In this document: piece after piece, positions 10,860 to 22,695 of the stretch
Position numbering within the stretch: the stretch's first letter is position 1
Layout: the number at the start of each line of letters is the position of its first letter
NCBI GenBank assembly: GCA_005656395.1
Contig: SRSI01000047.1
Location: forward strand, 124,001-188,000
DNA from: Strongyloides papillosus
Lineage: Eukaryota; Nematoda; Chromadorea; Rhabditida; Strongyloididae
Length of the DNA stretch: 64,000 nucleotides
Reading direction: 5' to 3'
Made by a program: the position numbers and the translations under genes
The notes under the pieces: model-generated
Told to the model about the DNA's origin: nothing
The model's input: only the letters and a program-made list of their open reading frames with translations
Database searches by the model: none

Positions 10860-13800
10860 TTATTTTTTTTCTTCTTTTTTTTTGTTTTCTTCTTCTTTTT
10901 TTTTCTTCATTTCTTCTATTTTTTGTTTTATTCTTATTGTATAATTTTGCATAAGCTGAAAGAATTTGATACATGTCGGTGGTGTAAAACTTTTGTTTGT
11001 AGGAGTAGTAAAACTTTCTGTTCCATTAAAAAGAAATGTTGTTAAACTATTATTATACGTTGCTTTTTGCCATCCATTAGTTGTATTGCCGTATTTTGAA
11101 AAATTGCCTATTGTCCACATGACATGTTCGGATAGGTTTTGCTCTTCTGTTACACTATTTTTGCTATCTCTTTTTTTTCTTCTTTCTTCATTGCTTTCAT
11201 CATTAATTTTATATTTTTCAGGATGTCTAAATGGAATTCCGAAAATATCTATTAAATCGTCCCCATGCATAGCACCTGTCCAATTTGGCCAAATATTTAT
11301 CGGTGAACGTCTAGCATATTCATACAAATATACACTATTATTTGTAGCATTAGCATATGCTAATGCAAATCTAGAAAGTTCACAATCAAAAACAAAGTCA
11401 GATAAAATCCTTATAGATCTGTTTGTATAAGTTGTTGCAGAATTGTTATATATTTCTACTAAGGTTTGATTTTCAGTATCATTAAAATTCAAGATTTTAG
11501 AACCAAAACTAACAAGATTTATAAAATTTGTTTCATTCATGATACATGCATTGTCTGGATCAGTTGCATTTTTCTGTGGATAAAAATAACAGCCATATTC
11601 ACTCTTATTTGTAAAACCTGTTGCCATAAAAAAAGTAGCTTCATCAGCTGTTCTTCCCATCATTAAATCAACACCTGTATTGAATGTTTTATTTTTGTAC
11701 ATATCTTTAATACTTCCATTGAAAAAAACAGTATCTTTATTTATCGGCATAAATGGAAAGGGTGTTGGAAATTGACCAGGTGCACTAACGTTTCTTGCAG
11801 CTTTCAGCAAAAGTGTTACATTTACTCTTTTTAAGCATTCAGCAATTTCATCATCAGTAGTAATTGATGAATTTTCGTCTTTTGTACAATTAACTTTCTT
11901 TGCAACACTTCGAGTATTATTGTCAGCTATTGTAGTTGATACAGTTGACATAAAATGAGTGATTGTTCCTGAACTCATAATTCCTCTTTTAAAATACGGT
12001 TTACTACCTTCAGAAAATAAATGTGCTGCAACAGATGAAGCACCGGAACTTGTTCCGAAAATAGTAACACTGGTATTATCACCATTAAACTTGTAAATAT
12101 TTTTATTAATAAATTTTAGTAATGCTTGTTGATCTAGTAGCCCCATATTACCACTTATTCGTGATGAGTTACTCAAATAAGCAAATCCAAAGAAACCTAA
12201 TCTGAAGTTAGCTGCTATAACAATTGATTTAGTTTTTAAGGCTAAAACAGAACCATTGAATTTGTCCACAGAGGCTGTTCTAACTGTCCAACTACCACCA
12301 TGGAAAAATACTATAACAGACATATTTTCTCCACCATTTGGTACCCACATATTAAATTTAAGACAAGATTCACTACTATTTTTTGGATTTGCATCGTCGT
12401 AGCCAGAAAAATTCATCATTCTTATAATCTGAGGACATGCATCAGCTAGATGAACTGCGTAATATGTATTATTCCAATAAACAGTATCATTAAATTCACA
12501 TGGAGGTGCAAATCTATAAAAATCAATAGGAGGGTGGGCGTAGGGAACTCCTAAATATTCAGTCATATTTTCACCTAGAACAGTCTACAAAAACTTAGTT
12601 TTATTTTAAAATATGTTTCTTGAGAAATTAGGGCAAAATCATATATTTTTGAAAAAAATTAAATTTTTAATTACATATACATAATATGTGTTTCTGAGTA
12701 GATTATTGATGCAGATAGAGTATTAATTTCATATCTTTATTTAATGCATTTATAGACCCTCAAAATATTATATATCTTATTGTGTATGTGAAAAGGTCTG
12801 TATGAATCTATAGCAATAATTATTACTTTATGAGATGGTTTAAAAATTCTATTAAAATTTAGTAATAATAAAATGTCTAAACAGATTTTGTAATAAAAAT
12901 TCAAGAAAATTATCATGATACTTAAATTTTAAATTTATTAATTTTGGAAAATATGTACTTTTATATCATTATTTTTCGATGATGTAAAAGTTTATAAAAG
13001 TATCATTAAAAATAGTTTATGTAAATATCAAAATATTTTTAGCAATGCTTAACTAAGCATGTTTCAATGTAGTTTTTTACGAATCGCATTTATACTACAT
13101 TGCTTTATATTTGCTTTTAAGACTTTTGTAACTATAAAATTTTTCTTATTAATACTCGTCCTTATTATTTCTACATATTTCTCTTATATTAACCCATCGA
13201 TGGAGTCGTAATTTAATTACTAACAATAATTATATATATTTTGTAATGTTGTAAACTTATATTTTTTTTTCTATAAATCAGATTTTTTTTAATATTTTAA
13301 TTTTTGAAATTTTTCTCTTATTTTTTTTAATTTAATCCAAAAAATCTACAAATCATATTTTAAAAAATTAAAAATAATACTATTGCAATCTATTTTCATC
13401 ACTATAAAGTATAAAAATAAGAATTCAACTATTGCTAAAGATTATGTTTTACTCTCAAATTTACATTCAACATGTAATTCTATAGGTTTTACTTTTACTC
13501 TTTATTTTATCAGATTTCTACTGGAAGAGATAAAAATAAAGTCTATTATTGATCTCTTAAAACTTTAGGAAATTTTTATTATATTGTTTGTTTATTAAGC
13601 TCAATTTTATTTTTTTATTATTAACTATCATATCTTATTTAGAATTAAAATTTATTGACTGTCTTTACGTATTCTTAATTAAGTACTTTTATATAAATTT
13701 CTCATTATAAGTTAAGTAAGATAAACTTTTTATTTAGACAGAGTTAATACTTTATCTCTAAGTTCTTTTAAAAAAAATAATATTTTGAAAGTATAATGTT

Positions 13801-14739
13801 CTTTAGTCTATAGATTAGCAATAATTTTATTTTGATAATTATACTAATAATAATTTTGATATTTACATCATTTTTCATATAAACTAATAATTTTTAATTG
13901 CTTATTGATTTTTAATGTCTATAAATAATAGATATTCAATTTGATATTTTTTTAACTTTAATAAATTATTATGTTTGATAACTTAATGTTATAATATTTT
14001 CGTATTATAATATATAAAATATTAAAGTATTATCAAAGAGTAAAAAAAAAATAAAAAACATTATTAAAAACATTTGTCTAGAATGTTAAAAAGTTTTGTA
14101 AATATAGCGAAAAATGTTTTAAAAAATTATCTCACTACTACTAATTTTAATGCATAAAATTTAATAATAAAAAATATTTTTATAAATTTACTATACTAAT
14201 CAACAAATCGTTTATAAAATTTTTATGCGTAACCTTTCTTATTAATAAAAATTTAAAAATACAGATATGGTTTTCAAGTGCAACGAATTTAAACTCTTAT
14301 TTTAAAAATAAAAAGCGATAGTTTTTTTGAGGTTTTGCGTCAAAAAATCTGCTAAAACTGTGATTTTAATGTATTATATAGGCTTTTAAAACCATTTTTA
14401 AAATTAACACATAAATAATTGTAGTAACATAAGTCACTTTTGATTGTACAATAAGGAATTAAAATATTTCTAAGATCATTTTAAAAGTACTCAGTAATTA
14501 TATGAAACTAATATTTTACCTGTTGTAATATGTTTCTTAAAAGCATATATTTATTATATACAACTAGAAAATTAAATTTTACTAGTCTCCTATTTGCTCA
14601 AGTTTACCAAGAAACATTTTATTCATGAAAAACTTACAATATTTTTTCCCTGAAGAATTGCTCTTCCGAATGTTATATTTGGGCCACTATAACACAATGT
14701 TTTAGTAATAGAAAATAGTAAAATAAGAAAAAGCTTCAT
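10860..14739 (-). CDS. Secreted acetylcholinesterase-like carboxylesterase
   Basis: Alpha/beta-hydrolase of the type-B carboxylesterase/cholinesterase family, expected to be exported. Exon 1 (14638-14739, 34 codons) gives a signal peptide (MKLFLILLFSITKTLCYS) and the start of the domain, ending GKNI. A 2.05-kb intron, GTAAGT to TTTTTGTAG, joins it in phase 0 to exon 2 (10860-12584), which reads TVLGENMTEYLGVPYAHPP. The product is 608 residues, usual for the family. The triad is complete: Ser213 in FGTSSG, Glu349 in TADEA and His474 in AMHGDD. The GESAG nucleophile elbow reads GTSSG. The choline-binding Trp (WNP in acetylcholinesterase) is Ala99 (ANP), so acetylcholine is an unlikely substrate. 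Many N-glycosylation sequons and a Lys/Glu-rich tail follow. Expanded families of such genes are known in Strongyloides; a role in parasitism is inference. Confidence 0.88.
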
Positions 14740-17399
14740 TATTATTATAAAAAATTTATTAAATGTATACAAATATAAAAAAATCAAGAACTTTTATATC
14801 TCATAATATTTGTTTAATACACTTTTTTTAAATATACACAATCTGGTGATTTCTAACAAATATAAAGCGTGATAGAAAATTTTTATAAATGAAGTGCACC
14901 ATTTGTAATTTATGATTAACGTGTGCATAAAAAATTGATCGAAGAATTTCAAAATATGTGGTTTTTGATATTAATTAAGAATATTTTTAAGATTAAAAAC
15001 TATTGATGTATATTCTAATATAATAAAATAACTTTTTTAATACTGCTTTACTAAAAAATATTTTTGATTGATTTAAATTTGAAGATTAATTTTTTTCAAT
15101 TTAGAAAAAATGTAGTTATTAAACAAAAAATAGCTCAACATTTACTTATTTTGCCATGACTTAATTATTAAAGATAAAAACAAAAAGGAAATTAATTTAT
15201 TTATAAAATATAAATGCAATCTTGTTGAATTTGATATTAGAAATCTTGTTATTCCAACTCAATTGTACTTATAGTAAAAATTTGGACTTTCTTTTGTACT
15301 CCTTATAAAGTCGTTTAACGTATGATATCTTTGGTTTAAATTGTTTACTTAAAATAGTTACCATTGATTCATTATTCTAGTTTTATTGAACCAAAATAAC
15401 TAGTCATCATTCAAATTTTGGTAATTATCTTTCTCGATTAATAATTGTTATGAACAATTTCAAATTATAAATAAATTTAAAATTGTAGTGATAATTTTTA
15501 TTGTATTCATTATTATATAGTTGTTTAAATTTTATAATATTTTGAGATATTTTGAAAACATTTCAATAATTGAAAAAACTTGAATAACGTCTTAAAAATT
15601 TGTCATCTTTTAAGTAATTTTACTTATTGTATTTTTAAAATGGTTTTAAATATTTCTTTATAATAGAAAATCTAACCAATTAATACTCTAGTAATATTTA
15701 TGTTCCTATTCTACAATATTATTTTTACATAATTCAATTTTTCTATTAAAATATTAGATTTTTCTGCAAAATGTAAATAAAATGCTTTTTCGATTGCAGC
15801 AACGAAAAAAAAATTTTATTTTAACATTAAAGATATAAAAAGAATCTTAGTCCTAAATGGATCGCCTAAGACATTGGAAAAGTGCTTGGATTTTCACAGG
15901 TCTAAAAGGGAAGAAAGCGAGCTATCAGTCATCCTTTATTTTAGACGAAAATTTAAACATCGGTTTTTGATTTTTTTTGTTAACATTGAATGGGTTATTC
16001 CACTTTAATAAACTTTATTATTTACTCGTTTTTGTTTCTTACTTTTTATATTTATCCAACATTATTCAAAATTATTGCTATTTAAATTAATTTCATAAAA
16101 AAAGATTAAAGTTTTTTTCGACTATTAACTCTTGTTGTTTAAGTTAATATATATTAAACTTAAGGAAAATAAAACAAAACTATGCTGATATATCTGATTT
16201 GAACATTTTTAATCCAAGAGTATTTTATAATTGCATAATGTGGAATGTTTCTAACAAATTCAACTAAAAATCGCATTATTTTTGAAAATATTTGCATAGT
16301 TCTACTTTTTTGCAAAAAATTGGGCTAAGTTATGTAAATATAATAACGTCATCATGAAAATGACATATTAAATTAATATTATTATTATTTTAATAAGATA
16401 TTTCCAACAATACATTCCAAGTTAAGAGCAGTCAACGTTTACATGAACATTATTAACAATATTTTAATAAATGAAAATTCATTAATCATGCTTCCCGTTG
16501 TATAACTTTAAAAAGAAATTGTGAACATATGAGATCATTTAGAGAGTTATTATGTATTTCATATAAAAGTGCAAGATAAATTTAAATATTGTTTTTAAAA
16601 GACAAAATAAACTCTTTCTTAATTTTTATTGTTATATTTCTTCTAACTTGTTACTCAGTACTTTTTAAATAATATTATTAAAAGAAATAATTTATACTTT
16701 AATTAATACATATAAGATCAATTAAAAAACTACTTAATTATATTTCTAATTATAATAATAAACTTTTAAATTATTTTGTTTTCAATAATAATATTATACC
16801 TATTCTTTTAACAAAAATTAAGTTTTGTTTTGTAAAGTTCTATATAAAAATATGCTTATATTCATAATAATATATAATAGTAAAATATTATGCTTGCCTT
16901 CACTTTTATTCAATTGTTTTTGAATAAAATAAATATTAAAATAATTTACAATTTAAATATTTACACTGTTATACTTCACATTTTTTCACTAATTCAAAGA
17001 TTAACATCAATAATTATTTTTAACGTGTCAAGAAGATGATTTCTCAAGTAAAAGCTAAATAAAAATTTTTTTTTCAAAATTAAAGTAACTTCATTAAATT
17101 TACTAAGGCTGAATTGTATTCTTTATAAAAATTACACTTTGTTTTTATATTGTTAGAAATTAATTTCAAATGTTACAAAAATCTAAAAACCAAAAATTAA
17201 TTTTTAATAAAATCACTTTTTTTAATTGCTTGAATGATGTTATTAAACTTAAGTTATATACTATTATTGTAACATACTATTATATTATTAGCATTTGTAA
17301 TAATTTTATTTTTATAAAAATAAACATATAACTCAATATATTTAATGCTAATCGATAATTTGTTTATTTAGGACAAATGAACAAGTAAATAATTGTTAT

Positions 17400-17426
17400 C
17401 TTGGAGGCCGATAAGGCCCCTCCAAG
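17400..17426. other. GC-rich hairpin in AT-rich desert
   Basis: CTTGGAGG (17400-17407) pairs perfectly with CCTCCAAG (17419-17426). Inside, CC (17408-17409) can pair with GG (17415-17416), leaving a GATAA loop and a two-base CC bulge. The surrounding kilobases are nearly all A and T, so such a GC-rich palindrome is unexpected. Function unknown: structured RNA, transposon relic or cruciform are all possible. Confidence 0.5.
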
Positions 17427-18860
17427 CATTAACTAAATATGTGAATGTGGATGAGCGAGTCATTCATTTATTATCTCAAAACACGTACAATATATAATAT
17501 ATTTAATATTTAAATTATCTTTAAATTTCAATATAACAATAATATTTAATTTTTATTTATTAATGTTTTGTTATAAACTTAAGTAAACGATTCATTTCAT
17601 TTATTGGTAGGTTATTCCTTTTCTACGATAAAAAAAACATTAAAAGTATTAAGTATTTCCACTAGTATCTTACTAAGATATATTTGCTCATATAATATTA
17701 AAAAAAAACTGCTTAATCAGGCTAAGAGTCAAACTTGAAATCTTGTAAGGCTATTTCATTAAAAAAAATACAACTATAATAAATAGTTAAAATAACGATA
17801 TTAATTAATAATTTGATGTGACACAATTTATTGAAATTGGTATTAATCATATTTAGACATAGTTCTTAATTATCTTAAAATAAGAATAAACTAATTAATA
17901 AATAGTCGTAAAACATGGATAAAAAGATTATAAATAATGTTGTTGATTATTTAGTCTTCTAACTTTATAATGTGTTAGTGGAAAGTTGTAAAAATATGTA
18001 ATAATTAATGTCAATTAAACCTATGTAAAAATCTAAAAAATTTTATTTCTACGATTACTTTACAAAAAAAATTTTAAATTTTTAGACCTATAGTAATAAA
18101 ATCTCACGCTAGTGATTAAGATAGATTTTTTAATAATCTGATTGACATGCTCTTATAATGTGTTTTATTTTAAGTTTGTTGGCAAAAAATTTAACATATC
18201 CATATACAATTAATTTTATGATAAACATATTAATAATGTTTTAAAAAACTTACAATGAAATTCTTTTCCTTATTTCGAAATATAGTATTATATGCTTGTT
18301 ATTTATAAAATCTTTCATTAATAACAAATATCAAAATATTATTAGTTTAGTTGCAAATAATCAATCGAATTATTATCTCATAAAAGTATATATAATCGAA
18401 GTTTCATATAAGAAAGCAATAACAGTATACGCCTAGGTTTTTCCTACAGCGGCATTAATTATACAACAAAATATTTTGATAACTATCTTGTTGATTTTGT
18501 GTGATTCTTAAACAAAATTTTTATGATTTATTGATGAATGTAAAAATAGCTTAAAGTTTTTACTGTTATTAAAAAGTGGCTCTGAATCATTAGTAAATAT
18601 ACTTACAGTTAACATTTAACACATCTTTATTTTAAAATAGTAACGCGTATAAGATGAAATAGCAGTCAACTGTCAAGTAAAGAACGAAACTTTCTAGAAA
18701 ACAGTGACCATTCAATATAAAAACAGCTATTGTCATAAAAACACCCAGTTAGGAAAAGGGTCGCTTGTCTAGAAGGTAGGTTGTATAATTATATGATTTC
18801 TATGTTTCATTGTAATTTAGTGACTATACCCCAGTTTAATTAATAAAAATATTTTAACTC

Positions 18861-19021
18861 GCACGTGGAAAGGAATCCTCACCATTTTAACGCCATTTCG
18901 CTCATCTCACACGTCTTACAGGCGTCACACACGTAGCACGCATTTCTTCATTGACAATTTCACATCACGGTTATTTCTGGATACTCACTCCACCATCTAA
19001 GATACTAAACTTTCCACGTGC
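18861..19021. repeat. Inverted-repeat island with CACGTG E-boxes
   Basis: GCACGTGGAAAG at 18861-18872 is an exact 12-bp inverted match of CTTTCCACGTGC at 19010-19021, with 137 bases between them. Each arm contains the palindromic E-box CACGTG. The interior is C-rich on the plus strand and clearly less AT-rich than the flanks, with CACACGT-type words near 18910 and 18930. No open frame spans it. It could be a distal regulatory element, a structured RNA or a small non-autonomous transposon. Confidence 0.45.
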
Positions 19022-20521
19022 AAACTCCCACAAACTCATCATCATCATCTAACGGCACGGATATATCTAACGTACTGGTCCAATTATTACTTTACGTAAA
19101 AAAATAAAAACTTGTTAATTTCTGCATTGCATAAAGAATTTTTTTATGTCGAAATAAAACATCTAATTTTATACCTTATTAAAATATATAACAGTTTTTT
19201 TTTAATATTACCTATGATATATTCTGAAAACTTGAGAAATCAGACAAACATTGACTACTTAAAAATATCTTTTTGCAGTTAAAAACTTACTTTTAAATTT
19301 CAAAACATGGATTGATCGATAATTAATTCAAATGTCATTTGGAAAACAAAACAATGTCAAAAATAAATTCAGTACTACTTCTTAATCAAAATATTTTAAG
19401 TAAGTACTTGCATAAAAGCGTAAAAATAACTTTACTTTGAATTGACTTTAATGCTTCTGTTTTATCTAAGGTGTAGGCATATTCTTAGAAGTAAAAAGAT
19501 AGGTGTAAATTAAGATTTATTATCAAAATATGAACTGACAAATGGGTAATGTTATCAAGATGCAATTATATAAAATGATGAGAACATGTAAGCCCTAAAT
19601 TTCATTATCAACAACTGCTATCTACAGTAAATTTTAAAAAATCCTTCTTTTAAATAGTACTTCTTTCATTTCTTATCATCTAGGTCAACCCATTTAAAGG
19701 GCGGAATTTCATTTTAGTAATTCAATATTTGATTTAATAAAATTGTTTAAATTAATCTTCAAATGTATTATTTTAAAAAATGACTAAACAAAGATTTCTA
19801 AAATTTTATATTTTTCTAGCATTATTATAAAAAATAATTCAAAAATAAGCGATTATATAAACTACAAAATCTGATCTATAAGTGGACAAGGTTTGGAAAA
19901 TTGATGTGATAGGTCTTATTAAAATTTGAAAAAACATAAGTAACATCGATAATAGGAAGGCTATTAAAATGACAAGAACAAAATAAGATCTTTTTTTGTG
20001 ACTAACAGTTTTTCCAAAAAGTTTTGGTGTTTAAGTAAAATTTTGTTTTTTTTTGTATACTTAGAAAAAATTATTTGCTCATCACAGAGATTTACGTAGC
20101 ACTTCTTATATAATTTAATAATAGTAGCTTGAGTATGTTCAATTTTTTTAACATTAAAGGTTACTACCTAAAAAAATTGACGGATAAATTTTTTGCAATT
20201 TGTAGGAAATCTGGTAGACCACGCAATTAAAAGAAAAATATTCCTGTTAATTGCGGAAATATTTTCATTGAATTTTTTATGAAATAAATTGTTTAGTTTA
20301 AGAGAACATTTAATATTATTCTTTTCCAGTGCCTAGTAGATGAAGTCATGTTGCGAATACCTTGTACAAATCTGCAGAAGACGATACATTTACCGTGCAT
20401 TTGGTTTAATTCACCGAATAAGAAATCCTGAAATATATTTTTCTTTTCAATTTTTTCTGAGAATTCTATAATTTTCTGCAGTAATTTTTCAGCCAACCAA
20501 AATTCAAAGAATATTTTTGCG

Positions 20522-21390
20522 TGAGGTTGGTGCAAAAGTTCTGTTGTACCTTTCATAGTTATTTTTTATCATTAGAAAAATATTATTGCAAAATATAAAA
20601 AATAAAATTATAATAATATTTGATAGTACCACTGTTTAACCTACAATTTGTTATATTTTCCATGTTACATTTTTTTTCTAAAAAAATTGATGCAGTTAGG
20701 AGTTATTTTTGACACCATATTTTCAACGAGCTTCAATTAAGACATAATACAGGTATAGTTTCTAAAAAATTTTTTAGAGTACTGAGAGGTGACATAGTAG
20801 TAGTTACAACAGTGTAAAGATTGTTTTCAATATTTCGAGTTTATGAAATGAATCTCTAAGATAAAGCATGAACTTGTAGAGCATTTGCTTCTAATAAAAA
20901 TTTTATAAAATTATATCACATTCAAACTATTCTTTATGCCCTATTATGTGTTATATTATTAAAAATGAACAAGAAAATATTTTAAAAACGGCAAAATTTA
21001 AAATTGGTGAAAATTTTGTCTTTTAATAAAACAACACATGATATTTAATACTAGAAAAAATCTGAATGAGTTATATTATGAAGGTCTCTTTCACTTAACA
21101 TATTTTCCAAGTGTACCCCCATCTCATTATTACCTATCTTTATCTCTACATAATTTTTTGAAAGACAGAAGCTTTAGTAAAGTTGATGAATTAATTATTA
21201 ATTTTCTAAAACTTTCTTCAAAATGACTAAAAATTCTTTACATCTAGAATTGATTTGATGCTTGCTTAGGTGGAGACAATATGTAGATAAAAATGAACAA
21301 TACAATGTGAATTAGATAAATTTCTTATTAAAATTAAAACGTTCTAAATTTTTAATAAAAAAAACGGCAATAACTTATGCACTAATCTTA
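20522..21390 (+). mobile_element. Decayed mariner element with terminal inverted repeats
   Basis: The left end GAGGTTGGTGCAAAAGTT (20523 on) and the right end on the minus strand, TAAGATTAGTGCATAAGTTA (from 21390 leftward, continuing TTGCCG), match the mariner terminal repeat TTAGGTTGGTGCA. The C-terminal transposase end survives on the plus strand at 21086-21318: HLTYFPSVPPSHYYLSLSL (family HPPYSPDLAPSDYHLF), then NFLKDRSFSKVDELI, and after a break the closing block RWRQYVDKNEQY (family RWQKCIDANGEYF). The N-terminal half is not readable. At about 870 bp it is internally shortened and inactive. Confidence 0.7.
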
Positions 21391-22257
21391 TACTTTAATA
21401 ATATTGCTTAGGTGTTAATAAAGTTTCTTTAAATTCTATAAGTTTAATAAACAAATTTTTTTAAGATCCAACACTCCTCAAAAGATTACTAGAACATTTA
21501 TGTTGCTATTCACATTATTGATAACCTTAGTTAATATCTTTAATTTTTTGTGTAAGTGTTTTAAGTTATTTTATATGGTAGAAATATTCTTTCATTAGAG
21601 TTTAACATATGTCGTGAAAATTCAATGGATTATAAAAAATTTACAAAAAAAGTACGACTATTATATCTATCTTAATAATGATAAAAAAATTCGAACAATG
21701 ATAGATTTTCTGATTATCATTATGTTGTAAGTTTTGATTCTGTTTACTATGTGTTTAGTTAATTTAAATTGAAACAAAAGATTCTATTATGGTGAAAAAT
21801 AATTTTTAAAAAGGTTAATAAAACATATATAAAATTTTTATTAAAGCAATATCAAACACTGAAAATATAGTTAGAATTATGAAATAGAACATAATTTAGC
21901 AAAAGATAATAATTTATTAATGATGAATAATAAAACAGTTTTAAAAAGCAAGATAGAAATTAAAGAAGATGTAACAAATCTCGTATTGTTAAATATTTTT
22001 AAATTAGTTGATAATCAAATAAAGTCTTATAGAATTTTAATTACATTAAATAAAAAAATGACAAAGTAATTATTGAAATGTAAGTTTAAAAAATATGAAT
22101 TAATATACAAAAATAGATAAATATTATCTTAACTATATAGATTGAATTGACACTGAATATCCTTTTAAAATATTCAAGATGTATCACTAAAGTTTGCTCA
22201 GTACTGAACATTTTTTTTGTGTAGAAGTTCTATGATTGTACATGAATGATAATACTT

Positions 22258-22258
<1 letters not shown>
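21391..22258. other. AT-rich intergenic DNA, no gene seen
   Basis: No gene is supported. A 48-codon Lys/Asn/Ile-rich frame near 21920-22070 is most simply explained by base composition. Confidence 0.45.

Positions 22259-22292
<34 letters not shown>
22259..22292. repeat. TTAG tetranucleotide microsatellite
   Basis: About eight perfect copies of TTAG in tandem (34 bases), followed by a short AT palindrome (GTTAATTAAC). It is a simple sequence repeat and probably length-variable between individuals. Confidence 0.9.
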
Positions 22293-22293
<1 letters not shown>

Positions 22294-22364
22294 ATATGTT
22301 AATTAACATGAAAATAATAATATTTCATAAAAAGTAATTTACTTAGCATATTAATTTGCCAATA

Positions 22365-22695
22365 CAGCCGACTCTCCCCTGTATTCGTAGTCTCGGTACC
22401 CGCGGTTTGAAGACTACCAGAAACATAAAATTTTTAACATAGGGAAATATATGCGATTTTTTTTATTTTAGATATCTTAGAGTGCAAATTCCACTTTCGA
22501 TTAAATTAATTATTGTTTTTTAAATTAAGTTAATTAAGAGAGCACTGTTGTCTACAATTTTAAGAAAAAAAATTTTACATTGTCTATCATTATAGTTTAG
22601 AGGTTTTAGTGTATGAAAAATAGGAAATAATACGGTTCTCTAGTAACTGCAGTAATCTCTGGAAACAACCTACCGCAGATAAGGAGGACCGACAG
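22365..22695. mobile_element. Pogo/Tigger-like MITE
   Basis: A 331-bp insert flanked by TA on both sides (22363-22364 and 22696-22697). Its ends, CAGCCGACTCTCCCCTGTAT on the plus strand and CTGTCGGTCCTCCTTATCTG on the minus strand, are imperfect inverted repeats of the CAGTCGGYCCTCCGTATCCG type known from pogo/Tigger transposons, with CGCGG-containing subterminal blocks. It encodes no protein, so it is a non-autonomous miniature element mobilised in trans by a pogo-type transposase not present in this window. Confidence 0.6.

Larger units (their letters stand above)
14740..20521. other. Long AT-rich gene desert
   Basis: About 5.8 kb without a supported gene. Two structured spots stand out and are listed separately: a GC-rich hairpin at 17400-17426 and a less AT-rich island bounded by an inverted repeat at 18861-19021. 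A heat-shock-element-like TTTCTAGAAA occurs at 18691-18700. The stretch at 15840-15960 is locally GC-richer but shows no readable protein. Confidence 0.5.

Noticed and set aside
10851..11045. Phe-rich plus-strand frame
   Set aside because: Shadow of the Lys/Glu-rich tail of the esterase on the other strand.
10966..11430. 154-codon plus-strand open frame
   Set aside because: It lies entirely antisense to the esterase coding exon and has no domain; the minus-strand frame carries the catalytic His region.
13383..13568. 61-codon plus-strand frame
   Set aside because: It lies in the esterase intron, is AT-driven and low in complexity.
18691..18700. Heat-shock element
   Set aside because: TTTCTAGAAA matches two units only; the third GAA is out of phase and no gene is near.
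20293..20556. 87-codon minus-strand frame
   Set aside because: It has a faint FLFGEL-like word but overlaps the outer edge of a mariner end and shows no consistent protein family; not supported as a gene.
21920..22070. 48-codon Lys/Ile/Asn-rich frame
   Set aside because: All features are explained by base composition.
22259..22292. Telomere-type repeat
   Set aside because: TTAG is a four-base unit; nematode telomeres use TTAGGC, and the array is only eight units long.
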